In this document: in pieces, positions 35,137 through 47,885 of the stretch | Layout: every line of letters starts with the position of its first letter | Numbering within the stretch: position 1 is the stretch's first letter | Assembly (NCBI RefSeq): GCF_025399195.1 | Contig: NW_026252113.1 | Coordinates: 124,001 to 188,000 of the forward strand | Reading direction: 5' to 3' | DNA from: Umbelopsis ramanniana AG | Lineage: Eukaryota > Mucoromycota > Umbelopsidomycetes > Umbelopsidales > Umbelopsidaceae | DNA: 64,000 bases | Notes under the pieces: generated by a model | The model's input: the letters and a program-made list of their open reading frames with translations, nothing else | Database searches by the model: none | Told to the model about the DNA's origin: nothing | Program-made: the position numbers and the translations under genes

Positions 35137-38100
35137 TCACCATTTGCTGGCTTTGTGACGTTGAGTGATAGTATGAATGTCAGCAGCTCTCTGAGAATAA
35201 GCGTGTTTGTACAGTGCTTGGTTGGTGGTGTGAACAGTAGCCCGGAATGCATTGATAGCCGTTTCTCGAATGAGCGGTCCTAAAACTGCTTGAGATACGA
35301 CCATTCCGTCCAGCAGAGGTCCAAAGAGTGGAACTTTGGAGTCTCGGTATATCTGAATGGCGTACATGCCATTCACTAGAGGAGTCACAATGATTTGAGC
35401 GTTACCAAAGTCACCGCCAATGGTGCCGATTCGGTAATCTCGACGATGTTCGTTCCAAACAATGTGTACGTGATCATTGCCAATGTGTCTCTTTTTCTTG
35501 ACCTGTTTCACATCATTGGCGTCGCTGGGCATCTTTGTGACGTCGTGGAAGATCATTTCAAGCGTTGATGAGCAGTAATAGGTCGTTTTGGTACCATTGG
35601 TCAAGCTTCGTTCCAGTCCACCAAGGTAACCGTCGTGGGTAGCGATATCGACTTCCCATCCCAAACTATTTACAAAGGCTTCGTATTCAGCGCTTCCGCT
35701 ACTGTTGCGGAAGATCGCATGTTCATCCTCTTGGCCGTCCGCTACATACAGTAGAGCAATCTTCATGGTTTCTCGCCTAATAAACAATCGAACGGCAACA
35801 TATGGCCAAAATTATGACTAAGTAATCCTCTTTGCATACAATCAATCGTGCTTTACACTCTATAACCTACCCATGCTTCCTATCCAATCCTCTGAGGTCC
35901 CGGAACAACGCAGGCGATTTAGAGAGCATCTGGAAGGAGCCTTCTCGCAAATAGTCGTAGTTGAGCAGACCCATGTGGCTCATTAAGAGTCGGCTTTGCT
36001 GGAATGGAATGTGTGGTTTTTCGGCTTCACCAGGCACTACAGGTGTAAACACTTTGGATAATGAAACGTTGGCGACTAGGTTGCTCTCACTATCGGAAGG
36101 CAGTAGCTTCTGGCTACCATATGGACGGCGATCATGTTGTTTGTACCATGATTTTCTACAACAAAGTGGCCATAAGTCAATCTGAAATAAGAAAATGATT
36201 ATAGGATGGAAAGAGGACCTTACATGTCGATTATATGATCCGGAGTAGAGGTTTTTTCGAATTCAAGATGATGGTTCAGCTGTTCACTCATTGACATTAC
36301 GATATTTGAATGAGGCTGGCTGAGAGGTAACGGGGCATTAAGAGGCGTACTTGGATCAAGCAGGCAGTCTGGATTATTATCGCCGATGTAAGTAAGAAGG
36401 TTTTCAAGCATGTCGCTGTTATGATTGGTCGCACTCCAAGTAGGTACTTCAGATTGCTGCGTAACAGGTGAAGGCGGTGTTCGTTTTGGTAGTTTTGGTA
36501 CTTTGGAGAGTGTAAGTCCATCTCGTAATTTGAGACCTTCGGCAATATGACTAATATCCTGCAGAGAGCCTTCGCTGGAACGGTGACCATCTTCTATGGC
36601 TGAGGGTTTGATCCATGTTCTGTAGAACAAATTCATATCCCATGCATACCTTCCAGTGATATCCCGGGTAATAATGCGGTTTGCAGATTCCGAATCCATT
36701 CGCTGCGGCCCTTCAACAAAGGCGATGATGGTATGATCGTTAAACGAAAAGTACTCAAACTGGTCTTGGTAGGTGTCCGCCTTCTCATCATTGGATACTC
36801 CTGGCCCGAGGATGTTACTGAGGTATGGGGCGTCAGCACAATTGTGGCTACCAAAAAGTGTGTAGAACATATTCAGCATGTATATATTACCTGTTGATCG
36901 TCGCTGGTCCATTCGGAGGAGGAAAGTTGTTGAAATGATGCAAAAGATGGAGCAAAGTCGCTTCAGTCGATTCCTATGGTGCGTGATGAGTGAGGACAAA
37001 GTAATCGAAGTTGCCGTTTTGTTAGTCCACAAATGTATACTTTACCTTCACAGAATCAGTATCATCGGTTTCGAAGGTCACATCATTGACCATGGCCATA
37101 TCATTAGCGCTAAACCGAGGGCGTTGGTCAGGCGAGACCTTAAATGAAAGTGATTTGATTTGCCTGTTTGCATCACTTTGATCTACTGGTGGATGCGGGA
37201 GGAGCTTTTCGGTCTCAGCCTAATCGAACGAAAGTAAGTGTTACTGGCATTTAGTGATTTGAAACTGAGTGAGCATCCAGTCAACATAACCACCTACCCC
37301 AGATATATTAAGTGCGTATTCGACGGTATCAAATACAATCTGACACAGTTGTGTCCCAGTAAAGATATCCGGGTCAATGGCCATCAGCCAGCCTACAAGC
37401 AGGGAGAAGAGTTTGCTAATGATCAAGCTACGTCCTCCTTTAACCGTTTTATCATAGTTTTTCAAGTGAACATTGAGAGCATCCAGGAGCTTGCTAAGGA
37501 TTGTTTGGAGAATGCGCTGCAAAAAGACATAGTAGGACAGTATAAGTTTATGATGAACACTCTCATCAAAGCCAGGCGATAAACATACATTGTCATGATC
37601 AGTTTGCTTCGAGTAATGGGAGATAAGGGTGTAAAGGGAATCGCATGCGGCAATGACAACTGGAAGGTTGCTCCAGTACAATCGGTCAACCAAAACATTC
37701 AAGGTTGAGAATACTATTTCCGGGTCGTAGCTGAAAGGATACAGCGTCAGTCACATTAGATAATGATGAAGTAGATAACGTTCGAATGAACAGTAGAAGG
37801 AATATGGTTGTAATACATACTTGCTCTGAAGAGTGAGTTCGTGAGCCAACAAGCTGCACACGCCATTGATCAGCATACAATGTGAATCGGTATATTTTGC
37901 CATCCTTCGAATATTTGCATCTGCCGCAATCAAATCGATGTACAAGTCCTTCAACATGATTTTCACCTATCGCGCCACGGGTCAACATATGATAAATGTA
38001 AAACGAGGTAGCCAAACAAAACAATAAAAAGAATTACCTGATTGAAGGTGAACTCATTGCTTTGAAGTGTTCCTGCCTTTGCGGCTTTTGCGGAAAGTTG

Positions 38101-41100
38101 AATGGTAAGACTTCCAAGCTGATACGAAATAGCTGTCAGGGAGCCCATGATCAACACACAACTGGACCGAACATCATCAGGTGTATAGCGTAATGTATGC
38201 GAATCTTCAAGCAGCTGCAACATAGAAACGCCAGAGCATTAGTCTCAGACTAATGTAACGTACTTCTAATGTAAAGATACGAACCTCTTTGCGAATGCAG
38301 GCAATGAACGCAGGAATAAGCACATTGACACCAGGGAGTGACAAGGAGAACAGTCTGATACTGTTCCTCAGAACAGCTTGAACAGCAACTTCATCAGGAC
38401 GAGACAGTGCGTCAAGTAAAACTTGATAGAACAGAGGATAGTATCCCTCAGGAACATCTTGATCCGCACGCTGACACATCATCCGGCAAAGAACACCATA
38501 AGCCGCCGCCCTGCCTAGAGAGTGTGATCTATTGGCAATGCGTTAGTCAAACAATTCATTACATAATGTCGATGTACATAGTCCCGTATACATACGGAGG
38601 TAGATCGGACGCCTGGAAAAACCAGGGCGCTAATTCGTACAAGGCAGGCTTAGTAGCAGCTTGGAATGGTTGGCAAGCTCGCACGAGGGCAAGAGTATCC
38701 CAGATATCGACGAGACAGTTTATGGCTATAGCATGGGTATAGGGGCTCTGGAAAAAGCGAGATTAGCCCAATCTCAAACATGTAAAAGGGGTAAACGATG
38801 CTATGCTACTGACCTGTATTTCGTTGACGTTGCCCATGACGCAGATCATGTTTTTCCAAATATGAAGTATGGAAGTGCCAGTCCAATTCATGCCTTGTAA
38901 GTTGAGGAACTCTGCACTATCAAATATAGCTATAGTGCTCGGTAAAGTCTCATTGCCAACAGCAGGAACGCCGCCCGTATAACTTGCTTCCAAAATATGC
39001 TGGAAAGAAGAGGTAGATGTTCGATTTGACTGAACATTATATTAATACATATTAGACACAGAAACAGATGCCTTGCCTTGCCATAGCTTACCTTGCTGGG
39101 CACACCGAGATTTTCATCGGTTAATTGTCGTTCGCCAAGACTGTTAATACTCTTCCGATCAACTTCCTTGTCAGATTTGCTATCGGAATGTAGGTCAAAC
39201 TTGGAACTAAATGTGATGGACCCATTTTCCTTCTTCATTACTCCTTTATCCGAGTCCGTTGAGCTTTCGAAGGACAGTGGAGTACCTCCAGTGCTATGAC
39301 CTTTGTCTAAGGTCCAAAGAAGAAAAGTAAGTATTACATTGAAATGAACGCTGTAAGCATGAACAGACGTTTAATGGGTAAAAAGTCTTGCCTGTATTGG
39401 GAATGATACTCTTAAGACCGAAGCGGATACCACCAGACATTGGACGGGTACTGAACGTTTCGCCACTATCTTCTGGTGATGTACTTAAATCCTTACTTCG
39501 ACCTTCACTAGGAGCAGTGCTTGTGGAAGCAAAAGGTGTGGATCTACGGTCCCCGGCTTTAAAGCTTCTAGTAATCAAGTTACTACCTCCTAACAGAGAG
39601 CTCGTGCTACTATTTCGAGGTTCTGGTATGTCTAGAGTATCGCTTGCTGCAGCGTTTCCAAGAGTGGCTGTATGGCCACTAAAGGTTGCAGCCGACTGTA
39701 AAGATCGTTCTGACGGTGCGAGTTCGATTAATTGTCCACTGCTACCAGAAGAAGTAGGCCGCCCCGATGACCGACTGAGTAAAGCTCTGGGGTCACCATG
39801 AATACTCTGATGCCGTGACCGGGATTTGTTAGCACGAGTTCGCGATCCTGCATGACTGAGCTGTGTGGAATGGCGGTTGCCTGTAAAGTAGTCACTCATA
39901 TTGCGCTTGTTTGTGGAGGCGAACTCAGTGTCGAGATTGACATTATACAGACGTTGTGACAAGATTTTCGTGAGCAGATGCATTTGTTTCTGTAGGAAGA
40001 GGCCAGTCAGTCCATACAATCGGTTAAAGAATTGTTTTGAAACCCCATCCACTCACCACCCACTGGTTTAAAGGCTGTGGCCACCTATGAGCCACAATCA
40101 TGCTTTTCTTCAGACGGATCCAAAGATCCGGATTCGTGGTATCCGAACGAGCAAAAGCCACTAGCAATGTCTGGAAAATAAAGCATTTAGAGGTCTATTG
40201 CGATATACAAACATGGCAGTAAACATTTGGACCATACTTCGCATGCATAATCAGCAAGGTCGTCGGCGAGCGCGTGAACTGGTATAATGGTGTATTTCTC
40301 CGTGCTGTTCATCAGCTTTTCTCGAATGTCCATCAAACAGCCAAGCATCACTTCCCTATTCATTTGAATAAAACTGAAATCAGTCTTCATTTTCTTGAGC
40401 CAATTGATGCGGCTGCATTACTTACCAACTCTGGCTTTCAATATCAATGCCGTCGTGTGCCACAGTGATGGCTCTGTAAATATTCAAAGCGTCCTTGTAA
40501 AGGTTCACCAATCCTTCCCAATCACTTGTATTTTGAACGGCAGCTGCCACAGCCTCTCTGTTTTTATACTTTGAAAGGTCGTCTGTGCTCTCACCAATGT
40601 TATCAAAGATAGTTTGAATCATCAAAAAGTACCGTCGAAGATAAACATTGGCGGTGGCATAGTCAGTGGTCTGATTGGAGGCGGATCTCACCAGGCTACT
40701 GGAATCGGTGTCGTGATCAGTCGTTTCAATGGCATGGATAGAGACTGGACTGGTTGCCATCGTTGACAATGACGTGTTACTGGTAGAGGTACTGACACCT
40801 CCTCCTCTTGCGTAGTTACCGGTGGAACTTGATCGTCGTAAGAAGGCAGGACGCTCGTCTTCTCCACTAAGAGCCCACACACCCAGAACATGCATAGATC
40901 CACGTACTATGTCTCTATAGTTCTGATTACTGCACGGCAAGACCAATGCTTGTCGCAGAACTTCGTGAATAATTTCTCTGCTCTCGCTGGATCCTAACAC
41001 TATGGACTTCATGATAGGTATAGCTGGTGAAGATCCTGAAAAGTAAGGATATATACCACCTGGATGTGGCACGGGTGGATCACTGCTGTTGCTATCCAGG

Positions 41101-42786
41101 CCGTAACCGATGATAAACATGAGTAAGGTTCGTAGTACGCTAGGTGGACAAGCTTTGAAGCCAAAGTCTGCAAGTGATTGAAGACAAGTTAGTAAAGGGT
41201 GTTGTTCAGGGAAGATGACCAAAATAAATAGCTGAACAAATCTGCTTACTTGGAAGAACAGTATTAATGGGAGCACCATCCATTCTGAAGCGCATAGCAA
41301 TGTCAGGAAATAGTTTAACGAGGTAATAGCTTCTGAAAATTTTGAACAAAAATTTGGCACTGGCGGATGCTGCATCAATTCCTACGCCCGTAGCAATTCC
41401 ATCGTCAACTTCACACATATCGCCTGGTGGGAATTCGTATTCATCCGGAGGAGGTGGAGATCCAGCAGCAACATAAGCTAGTCTTACAAGATTAATGATA
41501 AAAATGTGTAACATTGCGATGGAGTCTTGGTAAGTCGGCTGATTTGGATTAGGAAAAAGAGGTGCTTGCGAACCAGCTATTGTGCAATAGTACATATAAG
41601 TTTATAATTATTGCGATGGAAGATAATGAAGTCAAGATACTTGCTGGATATGATAGATTGTCGTAAATTACGATCTGCCTTTTTGATCCTGTCGTTTCTA
41701 TCCAAGCCGTGGCCAAACGCCTTCTCATTACTGCGTTCATTAATGCGCTTGACAAATAGCAGCCCATTTCCACTCGTTCCTGTTTTTTGTTCCTTTTCTT
41801 CACTCTGCGACGATGTATCTGGGCCAGTCGTTCCAGTTGTTGCTGTAGGTTGAATCTCGTCGAGAAGAAGGAGATCGAGAGGGATTGCGTTTGCGAAAAG
41901 TCCCATGCATTCTGGGTACTCTACGACTTGGTCATTTAACCATAAAAGAAGAAGGCGAAAACCAAGAATACGTAATCTAGGATGATTGCCGTGGTCGAGA
42001 ATGTGCGAGAGGATGGTAGCTACACAACAAAGATAAGCATCTATGAGACGTTGCATGAGGTGGCGATTTGAGGCTCGTTCAAGCTTTTACCTATATTTTG
42101 ACGCTGCCAGCCATTTCGCATGAGTTCGGGTACATAAAGAAACATTTTGCGCAATAAGAACAATGTTTTTTGTAAGCCAGTGAGCTCCTTTGAATGCCAA
42201 CTGGTAGGACGATCGGTTTTTTCTACAAAAGTCAATCAGTCAAATTGAATCAAAACCATGTCTTGAATAAAAACAATTTGCCTTGGTACTCACGCTTAAT
42301 CTTTTCAATCTGGCTCATACAAGTTTCGCTAATGACAAGAAAAACCTGCTCGGCATTCTCTTGAAAGAAACGAGCTTGATCGAAGTTATTCGTAGCATCT
42401 GCAATTACAAATATTGTGTCAGTCTACTATTGAAATTGTCGTTCAAAGAGTTCAGTGTATATACCAATAAAACTCCATAAGCTCTGAGCTCTTGCTTTTG
42501 TCTTTTGGCGTTCGTCGAAGAAGTTCTTTGCTTTCTTTCTCAGTTTTTCAGCTCTTTCATCTTTCGTAATGGGTAGTGGAGGAATGGAACTGCCTTCGGA
42601 TGGCGCGGTATCACTTAAAGGTTGGTCATTAACACTACGCGTATGTCTTTCGTCGTTGTGCAGTGATGTATTAACTTTCTTCTTGAATCTCGATACGGTA
42701 CTGGAGCGCCTCAAAAGTTTCCCGGCTGAAGTACTTTGATTTGGAGTATTCGGTTCCTTCAGCGAGTCGTTTGGTCTATCAGACAT
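35137..42786 (-). CDS. Ral GTPase-activating protein alpha/tuberin-like
   Basis: Very large multi-exon gene (some 20 exons; roughly 2,000 residues estimated). The ATG at 42786 gives MSDRPNDSLKEPN with a basic, Ser-rich start (LLRRSSTVSRFKKK), then the long helical-repeat body typical of RalGAP-alpha and TSC2. A Ser/Thr-rich linker lies around 39400-39900. The C-terminal Rap/Ran-GAP domain reads FYTLFGSHNCADAPYL, NDHTIIAFVEG, then KKRHIGNDHVHIVWNE, whose Asn is in the catalytic Asn-thumb position, and TIGGDFGNAQIIVTPLVNGMYAI. Such proteins switch off Ral- or Rheb-type small GTPases, often with a beta subunit. Exon borders in the middle were not all fixed. Whether the GTPase target is Ral, Rheb or another is inference. 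Confidence 0.85.
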
Positions 42787-43383
42787 TGAGAAAACAGATC
42801 AGACGATCTACAAGGGCCTATTCTGAAGTCCGTTGCTGAGCCCTGTAGTGGTTTAGGAATGTCAATGGAGCAGAGGATTGGAGATCTGTGTTTGAACCTG
42901 ACTTTTTGGGTGTTCGTTCCATGCTCTGCCTCATTGCTGGCATTGATGCACGTGACACCTCATTAACACAGTGCCAATATCCGTGATGTCAGACATTCTT
43001 AAATTTTTGATAGAGTTCAGTGAAAATCCACGCGCAGAACAAAAAAAAAACCTGAAGGTACTAAATGTCTTACATGTTTCATCACAGATTGATTGATGCA
43101 GTTACGACTGGCTGTTATAAAAAGCCATAGTTTCTATATTATTGCCCGCGTTATCAGATCTTACAATCTATCGAATTTTTACTTGGAGTTAAGTGCTTTA
43201 AAAACCTGACAATCTTTGAAGATCAATCCTGGTGTGGTTTCAAATGCGTTTCTGCAAACCCATTGGCTTGATATTACTTCCTTTTTGGGTAGATGTCCAC
43301 TATTCAATCGCCGATTTTTTGACAAAGCCAATCCTCGCTCATCTTTTGGGATAATAAGTGAGGTAATGGCCACGTTAGGCGGG

Positions 43384-43422
43384 TAGCCAAGCTAATTAGC
43401 CAAGCCAATTAGCCAAGCTATT
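43384..43422 (+). repeat. 13-bp tandem repeat, three copies
   Basis: TAGCCAAGCTAAT, TAGCCAAGCCAAT and TAGCCAAGCTATT in a row. The middle copy contains CCAAT. Role unknown. Confidence 0.75.
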
Positions 43423-44654
43423 TCCTTGGTGAAGCTCATTAAACAGTATAATAATTTATATCAACATGTATCGTACACGTAGTTGCAAACACTGCTGTCA
43501 TGCCAATGCATTCATCGCAGTTTCAGGTTAACTGGCTGCACGGCATGTCACCAGAATGCGCCAAGGTAAATTTGTTTACGCTTGTCGAATAAGCGTGGCC
43601 ATCGGCATGGTGTGAAGATCAACCCTGTGTGTAACCATCCATGCGAACTGATTGTTTTGCAACAGAGCATAACAAAGTCATGGGTGTTGGAACACCAGCA
43701 AGCAGTCGGTGGTAAGCTTAAGGCGACCGTCTGCTACACGCGCATTAAAAAAATGGATGGGTTTGTGGTCTATAGGTAAATATTACGGTTTCATAAGCCT
43801 TTCTGAATAGGGGCGGTTCCATATCAACCCCCTGTTGCGATTGTGCAAACAATACTAAGGAACAAGATAAGGATCCAGTTTGGGTCGACATTTACTGTCC
43901 CATAGAGTGTAATCGTTGCTTTCCATTCCTGACTGCGAGACGTTTTCCAGACCGCGTCGACTGATCAAATATCGTCTAAGAACCCAACATCATATGAAGT
44001 CTGTAGTAATAGCAAGCGAAAGTGAGTCATGTTAGGAACGTCTTTCACAACTCCCCAACAACTGTCTAAGTGTAGCTGAGCAAGTGCGTGGCATGACAAA
44101 AATGCTGACACCGAAATGTTTAACCCGAACAATGGGTCAAAAAAGTCGGTGCGTTGTACCGATATCTGTATTTGAATAAATCCATATTATCAACCGCCAA
44201 GAGAGTACTGAAAAACGCTAGGCTAGCGATTCCGATTATGCTCATGTAATGCCCACGCCCGATTTCTTCCAAGTTCGATGGAAATTTTTCATGTGCTACG
44301 ACCATGATAGAAGAATACGAAAGGAAACATAGATGATGGGCTTTCATATGATGATGCCCAAACTTGGGGATAGTTTGAATTACGATCTTTTTTTTCACGT
44401 GGAAAGGGTTTAAGGTAGTGATATTGATCGGCTGTGGGTGAAGAAGTGTTCTCGGCATGTCCTTCCTCAAAATGTGTCGAAAAATAGGTGCATCGTCTAA
44501 AATGCGACAAATCACCAATCATACCTCAAAAGAAGTTGGCCATGTTTCTAGATTTATTCCTTTTTTTTTTAATCGTGCAGGCGAGACAGAAAGAGTGAAA
44601 TTCTAGTTATCAGCTCACGGAACAGACCAAGACTCAAGCTTTGGGGAGGTGGTT

Positions 44655-44664
44655 AGCCAATCAG
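44655..44664 (+). promoter_or_regulatory. CCAAT box upstream of the desaturase
   Basis: AGCCAATCAG matches the NF-Y/HAP consensus RRCCAATCA. It lies about 150 bp before the desaturase ATG; another AGCCAATC occurs at about 44752. Confidence 0.5.
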
Positions 44665-44742
44665 ATCGCTGGATTTGTCTTACTTCAACCAAACACCCAA
44701 TCTAGCTCATCTCCTCTTTAAAAAAAAAAAAGTTGGGTAGAC

Positions 44743-44750
44743 TATAAAAG
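44743..44750 (+). promoter_or_regulatory. TATA box of the desaturase
   Basis: TATAAAAG, 56 bp before the ATG at 44806, followed by a CT-rich leader as in highly expressed fungal genes. Confidence 0.65.
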
Positions 44751-44805
44751 TAGCCAATCTATCTCCACTCCTACTGTTCTTTCGTCTTTTGTGCCAACTT
44801 CAAAT

Positions 44806-46201
44806 ATGTCGAGTACTTTAGCCCCTGCTGCTGCTCGAGTTTACACCAAGAGTGAATCGCCACGACCACCTTTCCCCAAAGGCGAATTGCCGCCTATGTT
44901 CGACGACAAGGTCACCTCTCAAAATTGGCATAAGAAAGTCAATTGGATTCATTTCACTCTGTTGGTTGGTACTCCTCTTATTGGCCTCTATGGTGCTCTC
45001 ACCACCACTCTCCAGACCAAGACTTTGATCTGGTCCATTATCTATTATTACATCACTGGTCTCGGTATCACTGCTGGATATCATAGATATTGGGCACATC
45101 GTTCATACCGTGCCAGCGAACTCTTCCGTTGGATTCTTTGCCTTGCTGGAAGTGGTGCTGTCGAAGGTTCCATTCAATGGTGGTCTCGCGGTCATCGTGC
45201 TCATCACAGGTACGGACAGCAGTTCCTTTTTTTTTTTTGAGTGAAACCTTTTTTTTTTGTCTGATTGTTCTGACCCCAAATCCCCAAAAATTTTATTTTT
45301 TCCTAGATGGACCGATACCGACAAGGACCCCTATAGTGCCCACAGAGGTCTCTTTTTCTCTCACTTGGGATGGATGCTTGTCAACCGCCCTAAGAACCGT
45401 ATTGGTTATGCCGATACTGCTGATTTGAAAGCCGACCCCATCGTCAAAGTCCAACAAAAGCACTACCCTTGGTTCGCCTTGGTCATGGGTTTCATTTTCC
45501 CTACCTTGGTTGCTGGTCTTGGCTGGGGTGATTACCGTGGTGGCTATTTCTACGCCGGTGTTCTCCGTCTCGTTTTCGTTCACCACGCTACTTTCTGCGT
45601 TAACTCTCTTGCTCATTTCCTTGGTGACACTACCTTCGATGATGAACACACTCCCCGTGATCATTTCATCACTGCCTTGGTCACCATGGGTGAAGGTTAC
45701 CACAACATGCACCACTCCTTCCCTCAAGATTATCGCAACGCTATCATGATTCACCAATACGACCCTACCAAGTGGCTCATCTGGTTATGCTCATTGGTTG
45801 GTTTGACTTACGATCTCAAGGTCTTCCCTGCCAACGAAATGACCAAGGGAAGAATTTACATGGAAGAAAAGAAGATTGAAGCCCAGAAGAAGAAGCTCAA
45901 GTGGGGTATTCCTCTTGAACAACTCCCCGTCTTCAGCTGGGATGAGTTCCAAGAAGCCGTCAACGAGAAGAACTGCAAGTGGGTTTTGCTCGAAGGTATT
46001 CTCTACGATATCGAAAACTTCATGGAGGACCATCCCGGTGGTTTGTCCTATATCAAGGGTTTTGTCGGCAAAGACGCTACTGGAGCCTTCAATGGCGGTG
46101 TCTACAACCACTCCAATGGTGCTCGCAACCTTCTTTCCACCATGCGATGCGGTGTTGTCGAAGGTGGTATGGAAGTTGAAAGCATGAAGAAGCAAAACTA
46201 G
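44806..46201 (+). CDS. OLE1: Delta-9 fatty acid desaturase with cytochrome b5 domain
   Basis: ER-membrane stearoyl-CoA desaturase that puts the first double bond into palmitoyl- and stearoyl-CoA. Two exons (44806-45209 and 45307-46201) give 432 residues. The three di-iron His boxes are present: HRYWAH, HRAHHR (split from its sequel by the intron) and HNMHHSFP. Four hydrophobic stretches include WIHFTLLVGTPLIGLYGAL. The C-terminal cytochrome b5 domain (from about residue 320) has the haem motif DHPGG and a second His in YNHSNGARN, so the electron donor is fused as in yeast Ole1. The upstream promoter has TATA and CCAAT boxes. The first ATG is at 44806; upstream in-frame GTG is not used. Strongly biased codons suggest high expression. 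Confidence 0.96.
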
Positions 46202-47885
46202 ATTATACAATGCACTTCCTATCAAACCCACAAAAACATATAACTGCATGCTTTTTTCCTCTTTCACTTACAGCACTTGCCACTGTACCATTATCTTTTC
46301 CTAGCACGGCTTGTTGTTTTTTTCACAATCCTATCTTCTTTGTCTCGCTATAGTACGATGATACCAAACCCCGTTCTCAGCGCCAGTCTCGCAACAACCT
46401 TACCCTTCCCATTTTCTTAACATTTTGAAAACGTATGTGTAAATAACCCAAATATAAATTTCAAACTGCAAACTGCAATGCTGTTTAGACAATATTTTCA
46501 AATGTTTGTATGGAGTTGATAGAGTATTTTTATGAAATTGACAACAATGTATGATAAATGACTTGAGCCATTTCTTACAATGGATGACAGCAAGGCCGTT
46601 CTGCCATGAGCATTCATGCGGACCTACACACCTGAATGGATCCTCCACAGGTTCAAAGTCGCAAGTCCCTGTGTGGCTAGCCATCTTGTGGGGAAACGTG
46701 CCAGGGTAGCAATAATATTGAACCTTCTTCCTCAAAGGACTTTTTCATAAGGGCATGTACGTATCGAGCACTTGGGAGACCAAAGGAGTCAAGATATGAG
46801 CAGTGTAAGCAAGGATACTACTCAAGCTAAAGAATTATTATGCTTGCCTTTGGTAGAAATATATAACTTTTCGGTCTTTTTCGATTTTTTATCTTGCGCC
46901 TATATCACGAAATTTAAGCTCCGTAGCAAATGTTGGCCGGCCAAAATGAAGTAAAAAACTAGCTCTGTTCTGCAAATACATTACATAGCGTAGACGGCCC
47001 TATACTTCAAATAAACTGATGTTCATTTCAAAAAATTTGAGCACTGAAAACCTTAGTGAATTTGACAGAAAATTGCTTCAGCGACAGCTGTAACGATGCA
47101 TTCCCCACCACAGACGGATTCACCTCGTAATAGTGAAGAAATCACTCTTCGCCGCTGAGCCCAGTTCTTTTACCAATAGCCCAATTCTCTTCTGACCTGA
47201 ACATTTACTCAAGACTAGCTCGCTCTGAAAAATTTGACTCGATAGGTCGTTCGCCAGAAAATCAATGACTGATGGATGATCACTTTTTGTCTATACTGCT
47301 CGCTTGAAAAGAGGAGAACTTTAAATGTTTGATCCAGAACTTCACGACTTCTCAGTTGATGAGATTCACACTTGTCTTTCACCATGTGTGTTAGATTCGG
47401 GCATCAAAAATGCATTCAAAGCATCATATGGTATGGAGAAGAGAAACTTATGCTATTTTGTTCAATTGATATCACGATTCCGGCCCACTGCGCAAAAAAT
47501 TTAAATGGTAGTAGCTGCTTAACCCTCTTTCATCTACCCAATTGTACATACTCTAAATAACAACTTCTAATAGCCTACATTTCTCAAGCTTCTGTGAATT
47601 ACCCATAAAAATCATGTATAAAGACATAAAATTTCCAAACTTTAGTTTCTACACGTCTTCTATTTTTGGAGAGCTGCGCTATATTTGGCTTTCATTCGCT
47701 TGCAATCAAGTACCCATCTATTTTTTGTAGTTCTTTAGAAAAAGGAAAAATCGAATTAAAGAAAAAAAAAAAAAAAGCCTTGAACTGCTCATCTTCAAAT
47801 TGCAGGCCGCAGTCACAAGCGCGAAGTGGCTTTTTGAACTCGTCAAAAAAAGAGGGCTCGTACCGATATTCCTTTTGCAAACCTA
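46202..47885. other. Intergenic, desaturase 3' side and GPN1 promoter
   Basis: About 1.7 kb. A - strand frame at about 46540-46720 codes for a Cys-containing peptide (CYPGTFPHKMASHTGTCDF, VGPHECSW) without a start or signal peptide. It may be an exon or relic; not called as a gene. A poly-A run of about 15 lies near 47762. Confidence 0.4.

Larger units (their letters stand above)
42787..44742. promoter_or_regulatory. Long divergent intergenic region, RalGAP and desaturase
   Basis: About 2 kb without a confident gene. It holds 13-bp tandem repeats at 43384-43422, a CCAAT box at 44655-44664 and the desaturase core promoter. A + strand frame at about 43585-43780 (KSWVLEHQQAVGGKLKATVCY) and a - strand frame at 44120-44518 lack convincing starts. 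Confidence 0.45.

Noticed and set aside
43582-43779. 65-residue + strand frame with KSWVLEHQQAVGG
   Set aside because: Faintly recalls transposase-derived zinc-finger domains but has no start and no flanking element; too weak to call.
44120-44518. 132-residue - strand frame upstream of the desaturase
   Set aside because: No ATG at the start, overlaps other weak frames, His-rich by chance; no homology recognised.
44791-44805. GTG start five codons before the desaturase ATG
   Set aside because: Nuclear genes start with ATG; 44806 fits the TATA distance and family length.
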